The notes beneath the pieces are model-generated. The model was not told the origin of the DNA, made no database searches, and saw only the letters and a program-made list of their open reading frames with translations. A stretch of 64,000 nucleotides of DNA, from positions 41,341,631 to 41,405,630 of the forward strand of contig NC_092568.1 of NCBI RefSeq assembly GCF_037975245.1. Direction: 5' to 3'. This DNA comes from Apostichopus japonicus. Its lineage: Eukaryota; Echinodermata; Holothuroidea; Aspidochirotida; Stichopodidae. A program made the position numbers and the translations under genes. Positions within the stretch are counted from its first letter, which is position 1; each line of letters begins with the position of its first letter. Shown here piece by piece: positions 26,758 to 39,600 of this stretch.

Positions 26758-29700
26758 GTTATGTTAATCATGCCTTGCTGGTTGATGTCAAATTCATTCA
26801 GTACTCCTATATATGTAAGTAAACATGCTATAGTAAGCTAGGCCTACATGTACACTTAGGTGTACATGGCATACACTTTGAAAGGATTTTCAGAAAAACC
26901 CAAGCTAGAGATATCATTAATGTCTCTATTCATCCATTCTTGAACTTACAACATAATAAGACTAGAAATTAAGTGTAACATATAGTTTTTGATATATAGC
27001 CCCAATATAACTTTGTACATATCAGTTTTGGAAGAGAATTCCAAGTTTTAAAGCTTTCATTTGCCAAAAGTACATTTACTCACATGGGTATTTCATGCTC
27101 AAAACATACAATAACTCTTGTTTCCCTTGTTATTATTGGAAGGTGACACATCAGAGGCTTGAACTTTCCTCACTTTTATCTCTGTTAGTAAATTAAGGTC
27201 AAGGTTCAACAATGTCAAGCCTTACCAAGGTTAATCAATTTGATTGGGGCAAAATTTCCCACCATAAACAAAGAGTGAACTTCACAACTCTTTTGAGTGT
27301 GAAAGATCTAAATTAAAAGGTTAGTTGTACTTCAAAGGAAACTGGAGAGAAGGACGAGGAGGCACAGCAATGATCTGATTGAATCATTGGACCCTTTTCA
27401 TATACATGAACATTAATGTGTAGATGTAGCTTAATAGGTCTCTTCCTGGTCATGTATACATAGTACTTTGACAGCTGTTTCAAATGACTTATCCCTGGCA
27501 TCAGCCGCTCAAACTGGTAACACAAACCCACCCTTGCAAGTAGTATCATGAAAGAATTTTTTCTTTTTTACTTCATCACAACTTTTTCAGATATTTTGAA
27601 AGTTTAGCTATTTTAGATCACATCCATGTTTGGAAGAAGGTGGTATTTACTTTTAACACTTAGACATCAACCTTGCTTAGTATAAAGACTATCGCTCTCT
27701 TTCGCACCCAAAATATGGAAGAAAGTCGGGTGGTCGCTCACATTCAAATCTCAAGAACTATTTTACTACCAGTCTGGGAGAAATTGTCTGTTCTGATACT
27801 TTTATATCTTTTATAAGATTCTTCCCGGTGTTTAGTTATAATTTGGACAACCAGAATTTCCAGCAATGTATAGCAATTTCAGAACTTTTATCAATTTCTA
27901 GCTGCTAAAAAGTTTTAGGCAATAGAAATGAGTTTTAAAGTATGATGTGCTTAATTGACCTCATAGTGTAAAAAGCAAATATCCCAGATCCTGAAAAACC
28001 AAACAAGAATAGTATCCTGTACAGGTAACCATGGTATGCCCATGAAATACTGAAGGAATAATTTATGAAGGTAGAATGGAAAGGGGGGGACTATGTGGGG
28101 AATAACATTGCTGAGGAATGTTTAAGAATATCATGAAATCCCTGGCATTGATTGTTGATACAGTGCCTCATTATCACACTGTGGGGTTATATGTACCTGT
28201 GTACACATTCCAACAAGCCAGTCTCATGAAAGTATACAGGAAAGAAAGTGCAAGTTGTTCTTGAAAGTACATCTCGAAGGAGTAGTTGAGTCTCGGAATC
28301 TAAGGAGGAAGACACAGCGGGCTCGGGACATTAGCTTCAATTACTTTAGCCCCACGCTGGGTTATTCCTTTTGTGTCATTTCTCTGCCTTTGAAGCAGCT
28401 TGACCTTCACGTTTTTGCTTTCTTTCTTTACTTCTTCTATTCAGGAAATATCCTTTCGTTTCTTTTTGGCTTATTCCTGTTTACTTGGCATTCCATTCAA
28501 CCCTCTCTGCCTATTCATATTGTATCCAGTCACTTCTTTAAAGAAAAAAGAGAGAGAAAAAAATCGTCTTTCCCCTGGAGGGAATCAAGTCTAGAAAAAA
28601 CTCAGAAAGCATGAAATTACCTCATATAAAGTTGCCTGTGTTTAATCTGCAATTGAAAAAATATCCAAAGGCCTAAGGGATGCCGCAGGTAAAGCAAGCT
28701 CCTCTCTGGGTTTTGTTTTTCTTTTCTTCTTGTTTGTCTCTCTTCCAATTCTCAGTCTCCTACCAAAAGATTTTCAAAAGGAGGTCGCAGGAATGGGAAA
28801 CAAAGTTGTAACAGAATCTTTAGGTGTTGGAACCCTGGATGAAAGGCAGGCAGTTCTGCTATATATGGATTAGTCTTAAATTCTATCAATTTGCAAAGGA
28901 CTGAAGCGTTGTCATGTAGTCGTCTAGCTGACAAGTTTATTCCTCCAGTCAGCCGTGGTTTTTTCGTCTTTTAGCTACTCACGGCGGCGCGTGAACATCA
29001 TTGGGCTGGTATTTAGTCCCATTTCAAGAATAAACGGTAACCATGAATTGGCAAACATTGCTGCACTTTTGGTAATGACTTCTGCTGCCTCTGATAGGCT
29101 GCACGAGTAGCTGATTCGGTCGTGTTTACCTAAATTTGTCTTGCTACATCGCGTTGATCTGGTCCATCTAAAGTCTTCGGTAAATTGCATTTTTGGTATT
29201 AATGATTTCATGTTGGGAGGGTTGTACTGGACTGATATGATGCTTTATCTCAGGACAGGCATTATTATCTTCATGAAGGAGTCGTGCGATCAGCGGCGAT
29301 TGGCTGCTATGTTCCACCGACGTTGGCCGTCACTGACGCCACAGTTGTGTACACGAGTCCAATTCTGTCATAAATCTTGTTTGCTCTGAGCCATATCATG
29401 CCAAACTTTGAAACTGTCGTACTTGGGATTTCATGCGAGAAAACATCCTCAAATATCAATTTATCTCATGTCATTTCTTGTTTAGCTATTAAGTGCCGAG
29501 GAGAAACGGTAGCCCTCTGTCCCAATACTTTGAATGCACCATTCGCTAGGTTTACATGGTCAAACGTAGGAAAAGTTTCATTCTATTTAATATTGAATAA
29601 TATTTAGGAAATATTCCATTACATTCATTAGTGGTTTAAAAGACCAGAACCAAACAAAGTAAATATTTGTTTCACAGAGCTAGCAAATATTTTTTCACTT

Positions 29701-30406
29701 ACAGTTTATATATTTATATACATATAAATGTAAATGTTCCCTTGTAACATGGTCTCAACTAGGGGCATTTCTCTACTTCAGTTATTAGAACACATGTGGA
29801 TGATGTTAAAGAGATTTACTTCCATTATAATAATGGCCTCACCACCAAGCTGTGCATGCATGGCTAATGTTGGACTAAGAAAGGATAATTTGATTCTTTC
29901 TGGGGAGGGGAGGAAGAGTCTGTTTTATGGGAAGAAATGTTTGCCACATCATTATGCAAAAAGTTATGAACTGTTATGCAGATTAAATGGCTGTCTCTGC
30001 TTGGGGTAGAGTACCATCATAGACTGGGGCTGAACTCTCCACCTATTGCAGTAGTCGGCAAATGTAATTCTCTGTACCGCATAGAAACTCATGCTATATA
30101 GTAATGAATCTAAGACTTCTAAAAAAACATTTTTGTAGATATTTGAACAAAGAAGATTTGAATAAATTTGAATAAAATAAAGTGGACAGTATTTACTATT
30201 AGCAGTGTTCCATTGATTAACAGTTCAGATATGTGTAGAACAAATCAAAGTTATTTTCCCTAACTAGAGGGAGACAGATATTCAGGGAGGTGCTTTCAGA
30301 GCTGTTGTAATTAACCTGTCAAGTGGAGATCTTGCATGATCAGAAAATATTGTTTTGCCCGAATATAATATTTAATTATATTTATTGTTTCTTGCTTATT
30401 CCTCAG
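26758..30406. other. gene-free stretch upstream of the receptor
   Basis: I find no exon I can support. A 5' untranslated or N-terminal exon of the nuclear receptor may lie in or beyond this stretch, because a splice-acceptor-like sequence precedes the first visible coding exon, but I cannot place it. Confidence 0.4.
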
Positions 30407-30416
30407 GTTTGAGAAA

Positions 30417-30651
30417 ATGTCTGTTGACTACTCCAAGCAGAAATGTTTAGTCTGCGGGGACAAAGCCAGTGGCCTTCATTACACCGTTGTTTCCTGCGAA
30501 AGCTGCAAAAGTTTCTTTGGCCGTAAGATCAAGAGCAAAGCCAAGTTTTCCTGTGAGGCCAATGGCAATTGTGTAATGGACCTGTATACCAGGCGGCATT
30601 GCCCAGCCTGCCGGTTGAAAAAGTGTCTGGACGTTGGCATGAAACCAGAAC
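30417..30651 (+). CDS. nuclear receptor coding exon 1: DNA-binding domain
   Basis: Encodes residues 1-78 and the first base of codon 79. It holds the whole two-finger DNA-binding domain, from CLVCGDKASG to CRLKKCLDVGMKPE. The donor is C|GTAAGT at 30652. Upstream, TTATTCCTCAG ending at 30406 is a good acceptor, so this is probably not the first exon of the transcript. The first-finger recognition helix reads CESCKSFFGR, with Gly at a position that is normally Arg (FFRR). Confidence 0.93.
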
Positions 30652-33600
30652 GTAAGTTCTCATTCACTCATTTTTGTCTCTTACGTAAGACTGGCAATTT
30701 AGTAGAGTAGTAACTGTTTCGTAGTGAGTAGTGAGTACTTCAACAGGTAGCTTCATATTCGCTTAGTACAATTAACAAACTCTCATTAATGTGAATGAAG
30801 TCAGGCATCTTGTACCATGGTAGGGGAAGTCAGGCATCTTGTATCATGGTAGGGGAAGATAAACTCTGAATGAAGTCAGGCATCTTGTATCATGGTAGGG
30901 AAGGTGAGCTCATGAGACATCAACAAACCTGATGGAAAGCCTCTTGAGAATGTTCGTCTCCTGTAAACTTACAGTAAGGCCATATATATCATTAGAATCT
31001 GGGAGAAAAACCCTCTTTAAAACTTTAAGGGGACATGATCCCTCTTCTCTTCCTCTCCCCACCCCGCCACACCACTTTACTTGTAGAGGAACCCTCTGTT
31101 GGGATGCTTAGGGGTAAAAGTTTGGATCCAAACCTTGTTTAAAATCTTTTAATCTACAGTGAAGGGTGTAAGCCATATGATGGCACTATACCTCGACTGA
31201 CAAAAGTGTGGTTGGTCTCATAGAAGAAATACCCCAACAGCAGTGATTTACACTGGGAGAGAGGCTGGTGTGTGATATGTATATTACCCTTGCAGGCATT
31301 TACAGCATGATAAATGAACATTCCATAAACATTGGCACTGTCAAGTTTCTCTGATGATGGTCTAAGTGAGATGAAACAGGTGGTTTCCAGCCATTTCAGG
31401 GTGACATTTCCAAATTATTTGCTCCCTTCCCAGCAAGCTGTTTGCATCCCGACACAATTATTTGGTCGTTAAAGAAGCAATATTTTCTTTGCTTATTTAC
31501 AATTCAGGTTGGGTCATAGGTGCTGCAGGATTCCTGAATTGTAGGGGGGTTTTTTTATGAACTCATGAATATTCATGATTTTATTGCTCAGACAATTAAT
31601 TGGTAATGAAATTTGCTGACGAGTTGTTGGATCGCAACATTTCAAGAAAGTATCTTTGTCCCGCTAGACTTTCGGGACACTCACAAATGGGTTTCGACGT
31701 CAAGCCGTAGGAACTGTCTATACATGGAAGTATGTTAATCATAGGGATGATGTAACGTTACTTACGACACAAATAGTTGAATAAAAGGATGTCATTTCAG
31801 GGAGGACAAAGTGACCATATTTTGTGTCACAAATTTGCCAACTTGATTGCACTAGATGTGGACTGTCAACCCATGTCCTTCAAGATAGGAACACATTTAT
31901 TCCACCAAACACTACTATGAACAGATACAGTACAGCACAGCTACCAACAAACACTACAACAAGCAGATACAGTATAGCACAGCTACCACCAAACACTCCT
32001 GTGAACATATACAGTACAATACAGCTACCAACAAACACTACTATGAACAGATACAGGCTCAGTGGAGGAAGGTGGCAGCAGATATACAATCCTGGTCTTA
32101 TCAATGTTTAGTTGCATGGTCTCACCAGTGAGTTCCATGTGGTTTAATAGAGTATGTGAGTAATGTAGATAGTGGAAGGTGGCAGCAGATCTTGTAGAAC
32201 ATGATTCTTGTAATACATGACTCATACATCTCTAGTAAAACATGATTCTTATAATATATGATTCTTGCAACACATGATTCTTATTTTATATGATTCCTGT
32301 AACACATGATTCTTGTGATATATAATACATGATTCTTGTAATACATGATTCTTGTAATATATAATACATGATTCTTGTAATACATGATTCTTGTAAACCA
32401 CAGTTCTTATAAAACATGATTCTTATCAAACTTGATTCTTGTAATAAATGACTCATGTAAACAATGACTCTTGTAATTCACATGATTCTTGTAATTCACA
32501 TGATTCTTGTAATTCAGTTGTTTCTTGCACAAAACAATGTTCACTCCCTGAACACTGATTCTTTATACCTTCTCTAAACTTCTGAAAATAGAAACAGTTC
32601 TTTGTAAACTGTGCATTTCTAGAAGTTTGAACTTAAAACTGAACTTTCAAAGCAATCCATCAAGGGAGCACTTACAATGAGGGACATCAATTTTAGGAAA
32701 ATAACAAGTTATTAACTTTCAGTGGAATCACTTAGCATGATGCTTCATAGATTTATATTGTTACATTTATAGCTGTAGTCTTCTCTATTAACTGTCAGTT
32801 GCCAGTGAATGCTACATCTATGAAATTAAGGGAGGGGGTGACTTGTAAACTTCAGAGATGATGATACAGATTTTAAATTGCTCAGCAGTTTTACAATGAA
32901 TGACAAAACTACCAACATGGTCAGAATATTGACTTGTAATACAAGTTGAACCCGGTAGCTATCTTCACTCCCTTAGTTTGGTTTATGGAAGGGAATTGTA
33001 CTGTGCTTGATCTAATACGCAACACTTTGTAGCACTTTTATAAAATTATGGAAATAAGTTAGACAGGTTTGGATAGATACTGTTGGATCATTCAGTAATA
33101 TTTTAGGGTACAGTAATGTATTATGTATGAATGGTTAATATGCAGTATATGTGTATTATTGGGTAATTTGTGGCATGTGTGGGGTATTGTGTATGAATAA
33201 GCAGTATAAATGAATAAGCAGTATATATGTGTATTATTGGGTAATTTGTTGCATGTGTGGGGTATTCTGTAGAATAGGTTATATGTTGTATGTTTTGGTA
33301 ACACCGTAATATATTATGTGTGGATAATATATTCAAGGGTGATGTGGTATATGTTCAACTGTTCATGGTAATGTGTGGATGGGTATGATATTGTATGTGT
33401 GGGTAATGTGTGGATGGGTGTTATGTTGTATGTGTGGGTAATATGTGGATGGGCATTATGTTGTATGTGTGGGTAATGTGTGGATGGGTAATTATGTTGA
33501 ATGTGTTGGAAATGTTTTATCGTTGATTGATATTTAAATGTAGGTTATATATTCTCATTACTCTCTATCACAGCTGTTCGATACTAAATTTAATAATAAA

Positions 33601-36600
33601 GTTATGATTTACAATAAGAACCGTAATAGTTACATCCTCGGCTAAATAATACAACACTATCATCGTACTGGAAAATACTATCACTCTGTGAACAAGACTG
33701 CTAAATTTCTTCCATGGTTTTATGTACTTTGTCCATTTTGTTTCAATAGCATTTTGCTGTAATATACCAGCTAGTTTATAACTGAACTTCCCTTAATGAA
33801 CAACATAGTACCAACTGGTGTACATGTTTCCCTTATTTGACTAGTCGGATAATGCTCACAGAGCTCATTGTGAATAGCAGCTGTAATCTTAGACTAAAAC
33901 CATCAGCATATTTGTAGCATTCACCTCCTTTCGAGTAGCTTGCTCTCTGTCTCTCTCTCCGTCTCTCTCCTTCCTTCCTTCATTATCTGCTGTTTTCTTG
34001 AAATCCTTTCGCTAGATCAGGGGGAGACTTTGGAAGCATAAAGTCCTCAAGTCATGTAGCGTAAAGATAACATTATCCGTCGGGTATCAATTAAGCAGAG
34101 TCTGTTGAATGAGGTGATGTCATTGACAAGACTGGCTTTCTGCATCTTAAGCTAAGAGATGCAGGTCTAGTTTTCATCTGAGAGGTCTGCTGGATTGGCC
34201 TCTAGGTCGGAGAAGAGCATATGAAGTAACCATATTTTTTGCATTCAGAAAATTCATAACTTTGTTAGAAATGGCTGTGGGGAGAAGTAATTAGCTCCTT
34301 TGTAGCTATAGGTCATGTCATATCAAAATGATTGAATTAATAACAATTGATTTCCTCAGTGAAAAGTACGTCAGGTTGACTCTAGCTGATAACTCAGGAG
34401 AGGTTAATACTGGGGATGAAATATTATTGTATCTATGTATGACTATATATGGATTCATTGCTATATTCAGGGGCTTTGATCCGTCAATATTCAGGTAAAT
34501 TTTGTTTTAGCGTTCAGTGTCAGGACTAACGCTAATAGGAATCAGCTGCAGTATTATCATAGAGTAATCTTTTCTACAGTGTTGCAGAAGCTAGGGAAAA
34601 TGTATTGAAGATGGCTGTTATGTGGCCATGTTACATTGCAATAGCAAGGTAGAATGTATTAAAGATGCCTGTTATGTGGCCATGTTACATTGCAATAGCT
34701 AGGTAGAATGAATTAAAAATGCCTGTTATGTGGCCATGTTACATTGCAATAGCTAGGTAGAATGAAGTGAAGATGGCTCTTATGTGGCCATGTTATATTG
34801 TAATAGCTAGATAGAATGTGTCAATTGAAGATGCCTGTTATGTGGCCATGTTACATTGCAATAGCTAGGTAGAATGAATTAAAAATGCCTGTTATGTGGC
34901 CATGTTACAGTGTAATAGCTAGGTAGAATGAAGTGAAGATGGCTGTTATGTGGCCATGTTACAGTGTAATAGCTAGGTAGAATGTATTGAAGATGGCTGT
35001 TATGTGGCCATGTTACAGTGTAATAGCTAGGTAGAATGTATTGAAGATGCCTGTTATGTGGCCATGTTACAGTGTAATAGCTAGGTAGAATGTATTGAAG
35101 ATGGCTGTTATGTGGCCATGTTACAGTGTAAGATGGCTCTTATGTGGCCATGATACGTTGCAATAGCTAGGTAGAATGTTCTGAAGATGGCTGTTATGTG
35201 GCCATGTTACAGTGTAATAGCTAGGTAGAATGAAGTGAAGATGGCTCTTATGTGGCCATGATACGTTGCAATAGCTAGGTAGAATGTTCTGAAGATGGCT
35301 GTTATGTGGCCATGTTACATTGTAATAGTCAGGTAGATGTATCAATTGAAAATGGCTGTTATGTGGCCATGTTACATCGTAATAGCTAGGTAGAATGAAT
35401 TGAAGATGCCTGTTATGTGGCCATGTTACATTGTAATAGCTATATAGAATGTATCAATTGAAGATGCCTGTTATGTGGCCATGTTACATTGCAATAGCTA
35501 GGTAGAATGTGTTAAAGATGGCTGTTATGTGGCCATGTTACATTGCAATAGCAAGGTAGAATGTATTGAAGATGTCCGTTATGTGACCATGTTACATTGC
35601 AATAGCTAGGTAGAATGTGTTAAAGATGGCTGTTATGTGGCCATGTTACATTGTAATAGTCAGGTAGATGTATCAATTGAAAATGGCTGTTATGTGGCCA
35701 TGTTACATCGTAATAGCTAGGTAGAATGTATTGAAGATGGCTGTTATGTGACCATGTTACATTGTACTAGCTAGGTAGAATGTATTGAAGATGTCCGTTA
35801 TGTGGCCATGTTACATTGCAATAGCTAGGTAGAATGTGTTAAAGATGGCTGTTATGTGGCCATGTTACATTGTAATAGTCAGGTAGATGTATCAATTGAA
35901 AATGGCTGTTATGTGGCCATGTTACATCGTAATAGCTAGGTAGAATGAATTGAAGATGCCTGTTATGTGGCCATGTTACATTGTAATAGCTAGGTAGAAT
36001 GTATCATATATTATAAGAATCATGTTTTACAAGAGTCATGTTTACATGAGTCATGTTTTACAAGATTGGTTTCGTAAGAAGCAAATTGTGAAAGTGTCAC
36101 CGTTCAATGCTTGTAATATCCTTGTTCTTACTTCTTGAACCAGTAGAATTGTAGAGAAACTATCAGCAGGTTTCATTGGCTATGTGAGAACCAAACAGTG
36201 TTAATACAAAACTATATCAATCATTAATATATCAATAAAATTTACTTTGGGATGATGGTACAGTTGGTTAATTGGTTAGTTGTTATAATTGGGTAATTAC
36301 TTGTTTAATTGGTTGACATGAGTAATGGTTATTGTGGTATGTACATCAAAGCCACATGCGATTTAGGTATAATGTCACTGATATTTTGGCTGTGAAGACA
36401 TCAAGTCAATATAGTTCTAGCCATATTTCCTCTCTCGTTCTGATGAAATACCAAGCTGTTTTGTTCATACTGCATTCATTTGTCAAATCTATAGAGAAGT
36501 TCCTAATATTTTGATAAATTTATGCCAAAGTTTGAATTGGGAAGGGACTATCATCCAAGTTGGTCTGTAGAGTTTATTATCCTGGTTGTGACTCCAGGCT

Positions 36601-39600
36601 CTGGCTTCTCAGGTATTGATCCAATGTTTTGTCAGATGGAATCTCTGGTGTATTTCAATTAGGTCACGCAGTTGAGGTAGCTGTGACCTAATGCTCCCTG
36701 CTCAAATAAACTATGACTCGGATCATAATCCATAAAAAGAAAACGTCCCAAAATAACTGATAACATTCTGGGCAAAGAAAGAAAGATAAAATATTAACCA
36801 ACTCTGAGGAAAAGAAAGCATATCTCTCTTATTTCAAACGTTTGTTGTTTTTATGTACATATAGCAACAGCTAATTATACTGGATAATACTTGTCATTGT
36901 TTGGTGACAAGAATGTGAATGTGGTTATGACAATAGAAGAAAACAAAGATAAATAAACAACAGACTGGGTACAAGAATCACCAAAAATCATGATCAATAA
37001 ATTCAGAGGGAATAACTAATCTTGTACAGCTTATGTCACCAGGGTTGTGTTTGGACTTGATAAGCCACAGAGAAGCATATAATCGTACTAATTTACTTTA
37101 TTTTGCTGCATAATAATTACATAATTACTATTAAAAGTTTAATGATGATTAATAATTATAATGCTTAAAAGCTTATTTCAAATATAATTTTCTTTTCCTG
37201 TCAACGAAAACCTACAGATGAACTGAAGAGCGCCATGCTACTCTCATTGGAATGTTTTAATGTTTCACTAATTATAGCAAATGTTGTCCTGAACTACATT
37301 TTAACAACATTTTGAACCAAGATAATTTCATGTTGTTTTCATCAATGATTATATGATCCATAATATGATGTATGATCACAGTCTATTTATTTAGTCTGTT
37401 ACATGTAGTATAATCACTGTGTTATCCAATTAATAATTTCATGTATGATCATCACAGTTTATTTTGATCCATTTTATGTTTGATCCACTTCATTATGACA
37501 TATGTTGTATGCTACTTTGATCCATTCTATGTTTGATCCACTTCATTATGACATATATGTTGTATGCTACTTTGATCCATTCTATGTTTGATCCACTTCA
37601 TTATGACATATATGTTGTATGCTACTTTGATCCATTCTGTTTGATCCACTTCATTATTACATATATGTTGTATGCTACTTTGATCCATTCTATGTTTGAT
37701 CCAGTGCTTCATTATGACATATGTTGTATGTTACTTTGATCCATTCTATATTTGATCCAGTGCTTCATTATGACATATGTTGTATGCTACTTTGATCCAT
37801 TCTATGTTTGATCCATTTCATTATGACATATGTTGTATGCTGTTTTGATCTTTGTCACAGGTGTTTGGGATGAAAAGAGGCTAGAGACAAGAAAACCGTT
37901 GGAGAGGAAAAACAAGAAGAAACAGAGCAATAACATCCAACAGGCATCTCCTCCCACCATGCCTGTCAGTACCTCTACCGTTCCTCCAACTATTTCAGAC
38001 ACAATTCCAAAACTCTCTCCATCCCAAGCAGAGTTGATCGGGGCCCTGGAAAAGGCCAAGAAGGAAGCCACTGTCACCAATATTCAACACAAGGTAAATT
38101 CATGAAACCCTTTGAGAAAAGTTATCATGTAGGTTATAATGTATAATCTCTAAGTATGTGTTTGGGATATTGTGTTTGTATGTGTTTGGGATATTGTGTT
38201 TGTATGTGTTTGGGATATTGTGTTTGTATGTGTTTGGGATGTATGTGTTTGTATGTGTTTGTTTATGTTTGTATGTGTTTGGGATATTGTGCAGTGGTTG
38301 GCATGAACATGGCACAGACCAACCAGACATTGGATGCATATATATTAACAGGAATCTTGCAGCAGCCACATCATTAATCGTTTTACATTACTGTTATCGG
38401 TTTGAAAATTGTACAGACAAAAAGGAATAATTTCCGATGATGATTAATAAAATGCAGACACAAGTGATTGCCAGTAAAACTCAAGGATAACTTATCATTA
38501 AATTAAAGTATGGATATTTATGTAGATAATTAAAAGTCTTTATGCTTCTGAAGCATCCATTGAAAGTGTTGGGTCAATGTAATAAAGCATTCTATTTCTC
38601 GGTATCACCTTGAGTCAGTACCGCATCACCACACATTTCAAGTATGTCTGTTGTATGGCTGATAATGAGGTGTCAACAAGAGTGCTATGCTCTACATCAA
38701 ACTCATGCTTTAGATTAAAAAAGATTATCAAATTATATACATAAATTGCCTCTCTGCATAGAAGAAGGCTACTTTATGTTCTTTGGGGTGTGGTGTGGTA
38801 AGGGGGGTGTGGTGTGGTAAGGGGGGTGTGGTGTGGTAAGGGGGTGGGAAAGGCTTTAGGGGATTGGGTGGGAGGGGATAAAGTTGTCTAGATAGAGTTG
38901 CTGGTCAAAAACAGAAATCAGGAGTTTGATCATGCCAAGAAGGGAAGTTAGTAAGTATCAAGTAGAAATGTCTTACTGTATTCCAAGCACAGGTTAATTT
39001 GCCTTGTGGAGACAGAGAAATGACATTTAAGACATTATTACTTGCTACCATACAGTTAAACTCATTTTAAAACCACTAAATATTTCAAAACTTGGCTTTG
39101 GTTATCTCTTTAATCCTTCTAAATAGGATCTGAATAATAATGATCAACATCAGTTATGAGAAAATGATCTTTCCAAAAACCAAAAAACAGCAAAATTGCT
39201 GTGGCATTTGGCAAGCACACTCTGACTGCATACCTACCTCTCCCTTGAGCGACAGCTCATGAGACCTTGGAAAAATCATGATTAATATTGACCAAATATA
39301 TGGTTGTCTGATATTGGTATGTACCTACCTGTCAGGGTCTCGTGCATCAGTCATCCAGGTGACTTTTTCAACAATCATTATGTCTTTAATTACTTCCTAT
39401 GTATCTTGTTCTATCAAGGACTGCTGATACATTTTCTCACCAATATTACCTGATTTGTTGGAAAGATGAAAAGACAACATTCTTTTGTTTTCTATAGCAA
39501 GTTGTTGCCATGGTAGCTACACAACATTATCTGTACATCAAAAGTGAATTGATGTTTAACATGAGGAGAGAATGTTTACCAAGGAAACATTCCATCATAC

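Larger units (their letters stand above)
30652..37860 (+). other. nuclear receptor intron 1 (7.2 kb)
   Basis: Bounded by GTAAGT at the donor and TTTGTCACAG at the acceptor; phase 1. It contains six tandem arrays, the largest at 34585-36004, and one array that reaches the acceptor. No internal exon was recognised. Confidence 0.85.

Noticed and set aside
32025-32225. Small open frames within receptor intron 1 arrays
   Set aside because: They coincide with repeats, lack splice sites and would break the well-supported exon 1 to exon 2 join.
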